Assembly (NCBI GenBank): GCA_029204225.1
Contig: MU831915.1
Coordinates: forward strand, 33,017-97,016
Length of the DNA stretch: 64,000 nucleotides
Source: Diphasiastrum complanatum
Taxonomy: Eukaryota; Streptophyta; Lycopodiopsida; Lycopodiales; Lycopodiaceae
Reading direction: 5' to 3'
The notes beneath the pieces are model-generated. The model did not search any database, was not told the origin of the DNA, and saw only the letters and a list, made by a program, of their open reading frames with translations. Positions 34,911 through 45,520 of this stretch are shown here, one piece after another (position 1 is the stretch's first letter; each line of letters begins with the position of its first letter). The position numbers and the translations under genes are program-made.

Positions 34911-35149
34911 AAAGGGTCGCCAGCAAGCACAGTGAGCCGAGCTGATGTAGGAATTTCATAACTTGGCAGTACCTTGACACATAGGGAAGTGAGTAGGCTA
35001 ACATGTGTCATTCATACATTTGACCTAGTCGCATGTCTCAATTGGAGTGTCTGGTTCCTCTCAAGGTTATTAGTTACAAAATGGCCTTGATATAGAATTA
35101 AATCGAGGTGTAACCAACAATCTCGAACACCGAAGGGCAAGTCTAGAAT

Positions 35150-35260
35150 ATTAGAACTATTCCAAATCTTTAGCTGAATATGGCCATAACATTCTTCTTC
35201 CCTTAAACAGGTTCTGTCCTCAGAACAAGAAAGGAAAAATCTGGGATACTGTTTCTCAAC
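35150..35260 (-). repeat. Possible gypsy 3' junction (polyprotein end and LTR start, minus strand)
   Basis: The minus strand reads 'TTGTTCTGAGGACAGAACC', then 'GTTTAAGGGAAGAAGAATG' and TTATGGCC. It is the same layout seen where chromovirus genes end in 'CTGAGGACAG..' and a purine tract meets a TGTTA-type LTR start (about 35,191). No partner LTR was identified. Confidence 0.35.
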
Positions 35261-35639
35261 TTTTAACTTCTACCCAAGAATCATTATCCTCAATCTGATT
35301 TCTTTATTTGAGCAAATACTCAAAGATATAGAACTTATCCAATTGTTTGTCTCTACACTGGAGTATCAATTCAAAATCAAAAAATACACTAACCTATAAA
35401 TCTTCCAAATGGGTTGATCTTCTCCAAATAATAGATATCATTGTCATGTAATCACAATTACACGAACCATTGGGTGAATCAACTCTTTATTTCAGAGATC
35501 AAGTCCTAAAGCTAAAGAAATTCCATTTTAATTATAGTCTAAAATCTGTTCACAATTTCTTGTAGATAATAGTGCTTCTTGGTATGTATATTCTTAGAAT
35601 ATCCAAATATTCTAAGCACAACAATTCAGTCAACCAAAA

Positions 35640-35910
35640 TCTCTAGGAGATCCATTAAGTTTCAAACATCCGTAACTCATTCCAAAGCACTGCGGTTACT
35701 CTAACGAGTTAGTTAGATTCTTATGATTCGTCAATCATAATTCTTTGGAATCCCAAACCATACTTGATTCTTTAAAGGATATTGGAGTATATGTCCAATA
35801 CATAACTCAGGAAATATAAGAATCATTCCAAAATCTTTTTCCCTAGGAAAATACTGGATTTTAAGAATATACTTCATATGAGATTCTTAATCGAAATATG
35901 AGCTATCCGA
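35640..35910. repeat. Dispersed non-coding repeat, partial copy C
   Basis: Shares 'ttatgattcgtcaatcataa' and the following 'gg.at.c....ccatacttgatt..' with copy A at about 26,357-26,400. The rest is too diverged to align by eye. Confidence 0.5.
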
Positions 35911-38848
35911 ATTCCGCATTCATCAAATAACCAAAGACAGAAGGCATACCAAATTGGTATCAATAACTATCTTCAAAAACAAAAATCTTAGATTGTCTAG
36001 ATCTAAATCTAGATATCCAAAATTCTGCTGAATTCTCTAAAAATTTTATTATCATTCTTGGAACCATTATGATCCGTTATCCAATTGAGCTCTCTAAAAT
36101 ACAATCACTAATGAACTGAGTCTATTTCTCAACTGAGAAATACTCTACCAAGAATTTTGTATATTCTATGCACATATTTTTATTGATAAATTTCAATGAT
36201 TAATAAATCATGCGTCTTATAACCAATATAAATATAAACAAACAACCTATGGTGAATTCTCTTCACATTGTTCGTTCCACCAATTAACTTTCCACATGAG
36301 TAACTCAGTCACTCAAGTTAATTCCAATGATTCAGAAATCTCAAATATCCAGGTGTAGATCCTAATTGTACCAGTACAAGACCACATTTAGATCACTTTT
36401 TAGTTAACAAATAAATCTTTCATAACAATATATGTTAACTCTGCAAGTAACTGTCAAACAAAGTACTGATCATATGTAAATGTTCACCGACTAGGTTAAG
36501 TGCACCAAATAACCCTAGTAACTAGGAATACATAGTAGATCCATACAAGATTAATCGTGCACATATGAGAACAATCTCACTATGACCCAGTACATACACA
36601 TATGCCCTTATCTAGCAGATTCCTCCAAAATTTGCATATGTTGCTCTCATATCTCACTAAGAATCTTGTAACCCGACTACTAAAGAGTTCTATTCCTCAT
36701 GAGTAAATAACATATCTGGGAAATCTCTGAGACTGGGAACACCCTCTCTCATGAGTTTTCCAACCCAACTAACATCTTACCACAAAATTTCTTCCACTCA
36801 ATCAACGCCTCCCTAATCCTAGTACTCCAACTAAGATTAGGTTGATTCAGTACAAATATTCCATGGTTAAACTTACTCCTATTCCCAACAAACTGGGATT
36901 GGTAACTTTTGATCTATCACTGTACTACTTATAAGGATTTCCAATTTCCAACCCCTTCTAGTTCCAAATTGTTCCACACAATCCCTAGAGAATCTGTTAT
37001 TTGGAAATTTCCAATTCTGTATCTTACTCTAGATTTGTCTAAAAATGCTTTCAGATAATCATATTTCTATACTTCAACTGGTTTCCATCCAAAAACTGTG
37101 CAACTGATAGATCCTATAATAGAATTTACTCATCACTCCACCCCTCCTAAAGAAATTTCCCAATTTCTTATAAAAGTTAATTGGAGAGATGACATAGCAA
37201 AATATCTAGAAAGTCAATAATAAGTGTCTTCCCTAAAGGGATTCACTCAATTATATTCAGGACTTCTCTTTCGAACACGAGTGACAGTAATCATCATCCA
37301 TCTATCATCTATCTATGCATAAGAGACAACCTGGATTTTAAAAAATTGAAAACACAAAAGGTCCAAGCCTTAAACACACAACTAGTAATTCACATGATGA
37401 TAACAGTCCTTCAAAAAAGAACTTCACTTTGAAAGGATCATATGAAATTAGTCTAAGAAATTTCTAACGAAGTAAGGGTTCTAAAAAGGCGAGAAATATT
37501 TTTAAGGGTTTCCCGATTTTGTAAATTATGAGATACCCTCATTGGGATCCGGATTAAACCTCAAAATTTCACAAAATACCCATAAAATTGAAACAATTCC
37601 TTTCTTTTTCCCATATCACGAATAGGTACTAAAATATGCCATTGATCATCAGATTTTTACAATCATTGAATTTTCTTTCCAAAATTACTGATGTCCCATA
37701 CCACCAGCTCTTCCTTCCAGAAATTTTTTATCCTCCTTATCCTATATTCTAGAGATCCAAATAATCAATTTGGAATCCCTATACCATGTATAGGCACATA
37801 TCTGACACAACCAAAACACTAGAGAATCCATAATTTTATTCCTGATGTATAACAAATATCCATATATGGAACTGTGATTTAACAAGAAGGACCAGTCATA
37901 ATATCACATTACGAATCCATTCTGGTTAGTAACAGGATTTCCAAATCCCTCTAGTCTGAGAGTTTCAACTCTAGGAATAAGGTTCCATCAAGTACTAACG
38001 GAACAAATGTGATTTATGTATCAATTCACCCTTCTCATATCACATTTCGCACTCAAAATTATGGTCATACTCATGGTCAGAAAAGATATCTTTCAAGAAT
38101 TCAACTAAATGAATTCTTTTATGGAATTACATCCACAACTAGTACTATGCAATTTTCTACAGGGATTTCCAAAACCCAAATTACATAATACAAACACATT
38201 TACCATCTCTGATGTCCATTTCTTCCTTCCTTAGAATTTTTCAGTTCCCTGAAAATTTCACCTCGTTAAGGTCTAAGGAATTCTCATAGACATATAGTAA
38301 ATCAATTTCCCTTCATATTCACCTGGCTTTAGCATTAATTCATTAATCAAGTTGTACTAAAATATGAAATGAAATGAAACAGAAATCCCCAATATTGGAT
38401 TTCGGTTCTCTAATTTTGTATGCAACAAAAAAGTTGTTTGTTGAATAAAGAGTTTCATTCATTTGCCGGTTATTTCATATTGTGTTACAAATTAATATCA
38501 CATTCAATGAATATTGTGCTAGACACTTTCACTCGTTTAATTCTAATGATTAATTCAATTAGAAATAAAACCACAAAAACAATTGAGAAGGAAAACCAAA
38601 ATACCTTTTAACCAATATTTTGGGAGCAATACCCATCACAAAGGTTTAAAACGTTGATAACCGAGCACCAAGAGACCGAAATTTCTATAACAGAGTGCTA
38701 GTAACTTGAACTTTCCAAGTCGATTTAGGGAAATTCCTAAAAAATTCCCTTTCCTCCGAATCAACTTAAAGTTACTAAATGTTAATAAGTTTACTGACCC
38801 TTGGTCATCCGGCACGTAATCCCAGTAGAACATCAAACGCTCATGCAT
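35911..38848. other. Intron sequence without recognised features
   Basis: About 2.9 kb of AT-rich sequence with no open frame, TIR or LTR junction that I can support on either strand. It may be decayed retroelement sequence. Confidence 0.6.
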
Positions 38849-38856
38849 CCATAAAG

Positions 38857-39120
38857 CATAGAATTAATGAACCGTGGGCGGTTCACCACGGTTTTGAGAA
38901 CCGTACGGTTCTCAAATTTTTTTGGCCAAAACCGTGGTGAACCGTGTAGTTATTAATTAATTAATTAATTTTTTATTTTTTTTTAGTTCACTTTTTATCA
39001 TACATTAATTAATTAATTAATTTAATTATTTATGATGAACCATACCACGGTTCATGAACCGTGGTACGGTTCACCCCATGGTTCTCAGACCCCACGGTTC
39101 TGAGAACCGTGGGTACTTTG
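38857..39120 (+). mobile_element. hAT-type MITE, copy 1 (264 bp)
   Basis: The element begins CATAGAATTAATGAACCG and ends GAACCGTGGGTACTTTG (TIR start CATAG versus CAAAG). It is flanked by an exact 8-bp duplication CCATAAAG (38,849-38,856 and 39,121-39,128). The interior is built of near-palindromic 'accgtggt/accacggt' and 'accgtacggt' modules around an AT-rich core of TTAA repeats. It has no coding capacity. The 8-bp duplication and CA-start TIR indicate hAT mobilisation. Confidence 0.92.
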
Positions 39121-39377
39121 CCATAAAGTAACCAATTGATGTAAACCTAAGGGGGATGCAACAAAGGGCAAAACAACATGCAAAAAACATAAAGACTCTT
39201 CAAGGTCATGCAAACCCTAAAGAGCGTTCCAGTCAAATGGTAACGATATCATGCCTTACATGCTTTCATGCCTCCAGCAGAATATGCTACCACAGTCACA
39301 TTTTGTAATCGAGATAACAGGCTGTTTGATCCACAAGTGACGTAGCAGGATAGCTATTCATTCCTCAAATTGAAAAG

Positions 39378-39857
39378 CAGGTGGATATCCATAATCCAGA
39401 ACCCGTTTTCCTGCCATTCTTGCAAAGAATGAAGAGGACATCTTGTCCACCCACAGATTCGCACAGGGATTCAATTGAACCAACAGCAAATTTGCAAAAA
39501 ACCTCTCACACTCCGACTGCACCCACTATGGCCTCCAAACAACACAAAGAAAAAAAATGGGGAAAAAAAAGCTTCAAAAAGTTGTTTTGCTTGCAAATCT
39601 CCACATACTCACTTTTGCCCTCTTCTATGTGCTACAATCACCTTCCACACATCATGGTCTTCACATAGAGTGTTCAGACAACCTATTTGCCCTCTTATTG
39701 CTCTCTCCAGTGTCCACATTGCACAATCTCAAGAAACTCCAAAACAAATGCACCCAAACAGGACTGTTAAAAAAAATTTATCAACAGCGTTCCATGGTTC
39801 TAGAACACTAGGCCCCGGAACGTTGTTCCAATGAATCTTAGCTTTGAACTTTGTGTC
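39378..39857. other. Intron sequence and unmatched end of a gypsy 3' LTR
   Basis: No gene. Below about 39,858 similarity to the partner LTR stops. The sequence instead holds short palindromes such as 'GGTTCTAGAACAC' and 'GGAACGTTGTTCC', so the U5 end of the 3' LTR was replaced or deleted. Confidence 0.45.
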
Positions 39858-40266
39858 AACGCACCATATCCGCCCATCCACAGGGTCACAACCGACCCAC
39901 TCCCATGCACTGGAGCTATCGATATAGTCATGCCTAGTTGAGCCTCCTACAATAACTGGCGTCCCATACCACCAGCAATAACACTCGGCTCTCCCTAGCA
40001 CACATCTCCTAGCCTGGAGATACATCCTGGCTCATGCACATGCTCTCCATCCACCAACTCCCGAGTAGACTGAGTGAATGGAAAGAGGGAAACCCCACCA
40101 CTATATAGGCATAGCATGGTGAGTCCCCATCAAGCACGGTCCTGCCGGCGACACGTGACCACCTAGGATGGTGACACATGGCACCCAAACATGTCGATAA
40201 CGCCAGACCTGCGTCATGCCCCTTGTGAGGTCGTCACTGAAGGGCGTACCGTTATGGTACATAATA
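39858..40266 (-). repeat. Gypsy 3' LTR (minus strand), U5 end missing
   Basis: It aligns with 41,610-42,022 at roughly 92% by eye over a 180-bp sample. A TATA-type 'CTATATAGTGG' is present on the minus strand at about 40,106. The first base pair is changed (TA for TG). It follows a G-run polypurine tract (minus strand) at about 40,267-40,280. Confidence 0.8.
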
Positions 40267-40280
40267 TCCCCCCCCCCCCT

Positions 40281-40610
40281 CATAAAAACTTCCTTCTATG
40301 GGAAGAAACCAGGAAATCTAAGTCTTAAATCATCCTCCCTCTCCCAGGTGTCCTCATCATCTGACTTACCTTTCCAACGAATCAAATGTTCAGAAATCAA
40401 ACGATTTCTCAATTGATGACGTCGGGTATCCATGATCCTTTCTGGTTCATGGGGTACAAAAGCAGTCAAATCCTCCAATAGCACTAGATCATCTGGTGGA
40501 ATCAAGTCATCTTTTCCACAAAGTCGTTCCTTTAAATGACTAACATGGAATACAGGATGAACCTTAGTTCCAACAAGGAGTTCTAGTCTATACGCAACCC
40601 TACCAATCTT
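40281..40610 (-). pseudogene. Gypsy integrase C-terminus with chromodomain
   Basis: Minus-strand frames give '[19 protein letters not shown]', then 'FHVSHLKERL', then 'EHLIRWKGKSDDEDTWERED', a chromodomain that would steer integration to marked chromatin. It ends 'RLRFPGFF' before the purine tract. It is joined directly to the RT domain, meaning RNase H and the integrase core have been deleted. Confidence 0.85.
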
Positions 40611-41337
40611 GTTAGAGTCTTACTGTAAATCAAAATGTCGTCCAATAATACCACGAGAAACTTCCCTTGATATGGACGAAGGATATCGTTCATCATCTGT
40701 TGGAAGGTTGTCGGGGCATTAGTTAGACCAAAGGGTAAAACTAAAAATTCGTAATGGCCATACCTAGAATGAAAACCAGTTTTGGAAACATCCCCCTCGT
40801 GAATTCTAATTTGATGGTACCCCGACCTAAGGTCCGATTTGGTGAAATATTTAGCACCATTCAATCGGTCCATTAAGTCGTCCATCCGAGGTAAGGGATA
40901 ACGGTTCTTTATAGTCATTTTATTAAGCTTTTTGTAATGACACAAAGACGAATACCACCGTCTTTCTTGCCGGTTAACAAAACAGGAGCTCCCCAAGGGG
41001 ATTTATTGGGTCTAATATGACCCTTACGTAATAACTCCTTAAGTTGACTAGCAACTTCATCTTCTTCCTTCGGGCTCATACTGTAGGGAAAAAGCGATAC
41101 ATGAGAGCTGTCGAGAAGAAGATCTATGTAATGGTCTACTCCCCTAGAGGGGGGAAGACCCTCAGGCAACTGCTCAGGGAATATATCATTATATTCCTCC
41201 CTAAGTCTCTTACAGATTTTGCCCTCATGCAAAGATTCTAGATTAACAATAGGGAAAGATGAAACATCAACATTGAAATTATGAGTACTAAAAGCATCCA
41301 TGGACGATTCATCTTTCAGATAACATAAATAAACCAA
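40611..41337 (-). pseudogene. Gypsy protease-RT linker and reverse transcriptase (one frameshift)
   Basis: 'LREEYNDIFPEQLPEGLPPS' and 'YSMSPKEEDEVASQLKELL' lead into '[20 protein letters not shown]'. After a one-base frameshift near 40,935 the fingers and palm continue: '[20 protein letters not shown]', '[19 protein letters not shown]', '[16 protein letters not shown]' and the catalytic '[10 protein letters not shown]'. The two active-site Asp residues are intact. Downstream of this motif the protein jumps to the integrase C-terminus. Between 41,338 and the PBS there is no gag. Confidence 0.9.
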
Positions 41338-41534
41338 AGAAAGGTTTCAAAGAAAAGAGGTGAACAAAAAGAACAACCAGTTTATAAAACTAGTTCCAAA
41401 ATCCAGAAGAAGCTTCATCTTTTCAAGAATAAACTTGAACAAGATTTAATAAAACTAAACAGCCACATTCCAATAAAAGGAATTCTAAACCGCAAAAGCT
41501 ATAATAGGAACGTGTGCACCTCATAAAGGAAATC

Positions 41535-41552
41535 GGTTGCTCTAATACCAAA
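41535..41552 (-). other. Gypsy primer-binding site, tRNA-Met type
   Basis: The minus strand reads TTTGGTATTAGAGCAACC directly after an LTR end in ..GTAGCA. Confidence 0.7.
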
Positions 41553-42022
41553 TGCTACAACTCCCTAAGATCTCCGACTGCCTTGAAGGTTCCGCACACC
41601 CCATACCAGTGACAACACACCGTATCCGCCCATCCATAGGGTCACAACCGACCCACCCCCATGCATTGGAGCTATCGACATAGTCATGCCTAGTTGAGCC
41701 TCCTACGATAATTGGCGTCTCATACCACCAGCCATCACACTCGGCTCTCCCTAGCACACATCTCTTGGCTTGGAGATACATCCTGGCTCATGCACGTGCT
41801 CTCCATCCACCAACTCCCAAGTAGACTGAGTGAATGGAAAGAGGGAAACCCCACCACTATATAGGCATAGCATGGTGAGTCCCCATCAAGCACAATCCTG
41901 TCGGTGACACGTCACCACCTAAGATGGTGACACGTGGCACCCAAACATGCCGATAATGCCAGATCTGCGTCATGCCCCTTGTGAGGCTGTCACTGAAGGG
42001 CATACCGTTATGGTACATAACA
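41553..42022 (-). repeat. Gypsy 5' LTR (470 bp)
   Basis: Starts (minus) TGTTATGTACC and ends GTAGCA. A TATA-like 'CTATATAGTGG' occurs at about 41,866. Partner of 39,858-40,266. Confidence 0.8.
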
Positions 42023-42186
42023 CCAACCTCCAAGCCATTAAAGACCATGGCACACTTCATCCACCAAATGGGTACATACAATTCATAAAAAAGACTTTCA
42101 ACTAGCTGTAAATAGTACATATTCACATGAGTGACTTGCAAGCTTCATGCAAGATCTAAATGACATCCAATTTTATTGATACCTTT

Positions 42187-42483
42187 CATAGAACCCACGG
42201 TTCTCAAAACTGTGGGTCCTGGGAACCGTGGTGGGAACTGTACCACGGTTCATGAACCATGGTACGGTTCCTGTTTCACAAATTGAACCAGATTTCACAG
42301 ATTTTTTTTGGCATTTTTTGGGGCTATTTTTGGGGTTGGGAAACAAAAATAATAATAATTAATTGATTAATTAATTAACTGTACGGTTCACCACGGTTCC
42401 AAGCAAAAAAATTTGTGAACCATACGGTTCACTGTACGGTTCTCAAAACCGTGGTGAACCGTGGACGGTTCATTAATTCTATG
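42187..42483 (-). mobile_element. hAT-type MITE, copy 2 (297 bp, inverted relative to copy 1)
   Basis: It begins CATAGAACCCACGG and ends GGTTCATTAATTCTATG, flanked by an exact 8-bp duplication ATACCTTT (42,179-42,186 and 42,484-42,491). Its reverse complement aligns with copy 1 end to end, with the same 'accgtggtgaaccgt' modules and TTAATTAA core. It lies about 290 bp inside the intron from the intervening gene end of exon 1's splice donor region (42,896), i.e. about 410 bp from the donor. Confidence 0.92.
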
Positions 42484-42896
42484 ATACCTTTCAAAGAATG
42501 AAGAAACAAAAATTGCAACCTGTAGAATTGATTCCTAGTCAAATTCACAAATAGAGTCAAATTCTATCTAGAGGTGTGAAGAAGAAGAAGAAAAATACAC
42601 TTAGTACATAATGTGTGCGATTCCATAAATTGACCAAAACAAATGGTTAGGTGCACTAAAAGCTAGAATAATTAATATGTCACACATGCATGTGAAAAAA
42701 CTTGAACAAACAAAGATCACAAAACCCAAAAATTAATATCTCTAATGTTTGAGGAAAATCACTGAAATAATCAGAATAATCTAGATTGGAATTTGGCAGA
42801 CAAGACGATCGGTGTAAAATAGTAACAGGTCGACAGATATGAACTAATAGATGATGTAAACATCCATTGAAAAAATAGTTTTCCAGTAAAACTCAC

Positions 42897-43208
42897 AGGG
42901 TTGAAGCTGGAATCGTTCACAGAGAGAAGGCTGATCTCGTCCACCTTAGGGCGGAATGAGGCGATTCGCCCTGAATACAAGTTCAGCCTTCGATCGCAAG
43001 GAGACAGCTGATATCTGCCGGAGAAGAAAGAGTCGTTGCTGTTAAAAACTAGACCGAATGTAAATCCGTCAGACTTCTGCACCTTGGTATCACCACAAGG
43101 ACTGAAGATAGGGTTGGTATCTTTGGCGTGCACTAGTCCCACGACGACGACTACCACCAAAAAACTGAACTCAAAAACCACGAGGGATCTTCCTGCTGTG
43201 AACGCCAT
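42897..43208 (-). CDS. Exon 1 of a secreted, Cys-containing plant protein (243 aa over three exons)
   Basis: This exon encodes residues 1-104. The ATG at 43,208 sits in a good plant context (GCAATGGCG). A hydrophobic signal peptide (about residues 9-28, with a run of valines) ends near 'VHAKD', so the product should enter the secretory pathway. Next come 'SDGFTFGLVFNSNDSFF', 'LSPCDRRLNLYSG' and 'FRPKVDEISLLSVNDSSFNP', followed by donor CCT|GTGAGT. With exon 2 (30,048-30,155) and exon 3 (29,658-29,969) it forms an intact 243-residue frame. From memory this matches a conserved land-plant family labelled 'expp1' in some annotations. Its biochemical function is unknown to me, so no gene symbol is given. 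It is the only gene here without disabling changes. Confidence 0.87.
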
Positions 43209-43700
43209 TGCAGCTCACACACACACGCTTGATAAATTGCGCAGCCTCTTCGCTTAAAACTAGCAACTAACTAGTCAAAAGCACATTCAAATGCAAGAGA
43301 ATGAAAAATATAAGAAAAAACGGGAGTTCATCTAACCTTCGACCCCATGAATAACAGCAAACAAGCTCTAGATAACTCGACCATAGAAACTTTTAGACTG
43401 ACATGGGACTGCTTTCTCACTGCTGCGCTATACTTTGTCTAACGCAAGCAGCGAAGCAGCTCTTCCTGATTACCAACTCAAAACCAATCCGCTAAATGAC
43501 GGTCTAGTAATGATGGGAGCAGCGATGGTGAGCAAGATCTTAGTGCGAGCCAAGAGCTATGGATCGAAACGACGGACTACCAAACTATAGATAGACCGTG
43601 ATTCTATCAGATATGGTGCGATCCTAATACAGAGAAAAGGGAAAAGAGAAAAGAGAGAAGAAATAGTGCGTTCCTAGTGGGAGAGCTTGGCAGGCAGGAT
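43209..43700 (-). promoter_or_regulatory. Putative promoter and 5' UTR of the host gene
   Basis: Directly upstream of the ATG is a short (GT)n/(CA)n run on the plus strand (acacacac, about 43,218). A TATA-like 'CTTATATTTTT' lies on the minus strand at about 43,305-43,316, roughly 100 bp from the ATG. The region to 43,700 is not recognisably TE-derived. Confidence 0.35.
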
Positions 43701-44130
43701 GCTCGAACCTACCGTCGAGTCGCCCTCGGTTAGGTAGGTAGCAAGTACACCGTGCAATACACAATACTATTATACTTTTCTTTCTTCATTCATTTTTTGA
43801 AGCATATTTTTTTTTATCCATGCATGACCCCTCGTCCATTACTTAGCATTACATGAAACCCTATAGGGCTTGGGCTAGGTAAATAGATAGATAGATAGAT
43901 AAATAGATGTATATATGTATGTATGTATAGCGTTAATGATCTTTTTTAACCACAATGAGCAATAATTTTTTCATGTTTTTTAATGGATGGGCAATAAATT
44001 TGCAATTATGATTTGATTTCTTGAACCATCAATCCAAATTTACCACATTGCAAAAACAGTATATTAATGTGACTATAGGTCTTCTTCTTTTTTCATCACA
44101 TTTGGATTCTGGTTGTATGTTTGTGTCCTA
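43701..44130. other. Intergenic, short GATA/GTAT repeats
   Basis: Contains tandem 'gata' and 'gtat' tetranucleotides at 43,885-43,930. No gene. Confidence 0.6.
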
Positions 44131-44139
44131 AGTCTGTTA

Positions 44140-44700
44140 TTCTACTAATAGATAAATTCTTTTGCAGACCAAGACTGCAAAGTACATTGGGAATTGACTT
44201 CACATTTCCACTTTGAATGTAGAGTTTGACATTACCTTCACCAACAAATCATTGTCATCACCTAGATGGACATACTTGTTGGCAATGTTAAACTGGCATT
44301 TCTAGAACAAGTCCTTGTGGAATGTCATATGTTGTGTAGCTCTAGAGTTTGGATACCAAGAGTTTTCTTCTTTTGATTTTGCCATAAAGATTGAGTATTC
44401 ATTTTCGATCTTTAGACTTAATGTGATCTCGACTACATGGACTTGTTGTTGATCACCATTCTTCTGCTACTACTTGTTCTTGAAATTCATGATCTTGCAA
44501 CCTTGAGTATTGTGATTAGTTCTCTTACAGTATTTGTAGAACATTTTGGCCTTCGAAAATGAATGATGCTCATTATTGGTTCGGATTGTTCTTCTTATAA
44601 GTCCTCTTCTTCTTCTTCTGTTTCTTATGAGCCTTTCTTTGAAAATAAGGCTTGGTCTCTAAGTTTGTACTAGATGCTGAACTTGACAAATAGTCGATTC
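44140..44700 (-). pseudogene. Copia gag zinc knuckle and protease remnant
   Basis: Minus-strand translation across frames gives a damaged CCHC ('YKYCKRTNHNTQGC', with the first Cys as Tyr). It is followed by 'EENSWYPNSRATQHMTFHKD', a copia protease entry in which the catalytic 'LDSG' has become 'PNSR'. Then come 'VHLGDDNDLLVKV' and 'IPNVL'. The catalytic Asp is lost. Confidence 0.65.
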
Positions 44701-44930
44701 TTAAATTGGCACCAATCGACTAAAAAATAGAAAGCAATAGAAAAGCAATAGCACTTGGAACAACTCTCGACACAAGCATAGGCACATTGTATTGATTGAA
44801 CTTGACAAAAGCAATAATTACAAGCTATACACCTGATAGGTCTTAGTATGTAGTAGTCCATCAGTCTAGAGTGTAGAGAGAGAAAATAGGAACCGTAAAA
44901 GAAATGGTCAATGTTTTGTCATTTTTAACT
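44701..44930 (-). repeat. Possible copia LTR between RNase H and gag
   Basis: Lies between a minus-strand RNase H end and a minus-strand gag. A purine run 'GAGGGAGAGAG' at about 44,930 could be a polypurine tract. The LTR ends are not resolved. Confidence 0.3.
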
Positions 44931-44949
44931 CTCTCCCTCAAGCATTAAT

Positions 44950-45515
44950 GTTTTTACAAAAAAAAGATTGCACTACTCATGGAACATGCATGTATGATAG
45001 CATAGCATCTAGGCATAGAAATACTTTATACTAGAGGATCACAAGTAGAATAAATAAGTTTTTTTCTCTCACAACTTGTTTGTCAAGCTTCATATAACCG
45101 CTTGTCCAAATATTTTGTAAATACATTATCCAATGTAATGTTGTACTATAATGAACAAACTCACATCCTCAAACTGCACCTTCTCACATATAAAGTGATA
45201 CTTTACTTCTATATGCTTCATTTTTTAATGGAATACTAGATTTTTTGCCAACTGTATCCTACTCTGGCTATCACTAAAAATGGTAGTAGAATGTACTTGT
45301 CTCATACCAATCTCATTTAGCAGTTGTCATAGCCAAATCGCTACTTGAGTTGTTGAGCTCAATGCTTTGTATTCTGCTTCAATGGTCGAAAGAGATATAG
45401 TATCATATTTTCTACTAGACCACGAAAAATAGCCATTGCCAAAATTGAAAGCATACCAAGTGGTTGATCTTCTATCATCTATATTACCAACCCAGTCAGC
45501 ACCAACGTATATGCT
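44950..45515 (-). pseudogene. Copia RNase H remnant
   Basis: The minus strand encodes 'GADWVGNIDDRRSTTWYAFN', 'SWSSRKYDTISLSTIEAEYK' and, past a stop, 'DSQSRIQLAKNLVFH' and 'KHIEVKYHFICEK'. These are successive motifs of copia RNase H. The upstream (higher) side is cut by the gypsy LTR that starts at about 45,521. Confidence 0.8.
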
Positions 45516-45520
45516 ATGTC

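Larger units (their letters stand above)
39858..42022 (-). mobile_element. Internally deleted Ty3/gypsy chromovirus in host intron 1
   Basis: The minus-strand order is 5' LTR (41,553-42,022), PBS (41,535-41,552), RT, [RNase H and integrase core deleted], chromodomain, purine tract, 3' LTR (39,858-40,266). Gag and protease are also missing. It lies in the same orientation as the host gene and between the two hAT MITEs. Confidence 0.85.
30156..42896 (-). other. Intron 1 of the host gene (12,741 bp, TE-filled)
   Basis: The donor is CCT|GTGAGT at 42,896-42,891 and the acceptor TTATCGCAG ends at 30,156. The intron contains a truncated gypsy with 3' LTR, a gypsy RT/RNase H fragment, an internally deleted chromovirus with two LTRs, two hAT MITEs and two copies of a dispersed repeat. 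The exons still join in frame, so the gene probably tolerates the load. The long AT-rich parts (about 36,000-38,850) hold nothing I recognise. Confidence 0.8.

Noticed and set aside
39381-39834. Overlapping plus-strand frames of 84-119 codons in intron 1
   Set aside because: Three frames open over the same bases with no motif, antisense to the host gene; best explained as chance in a stop-poor stretch.
43209-43700. A bidirectional gene upstream of the host gene
   Set aside because: No open frame or splice signals on the plus strand in this interval.
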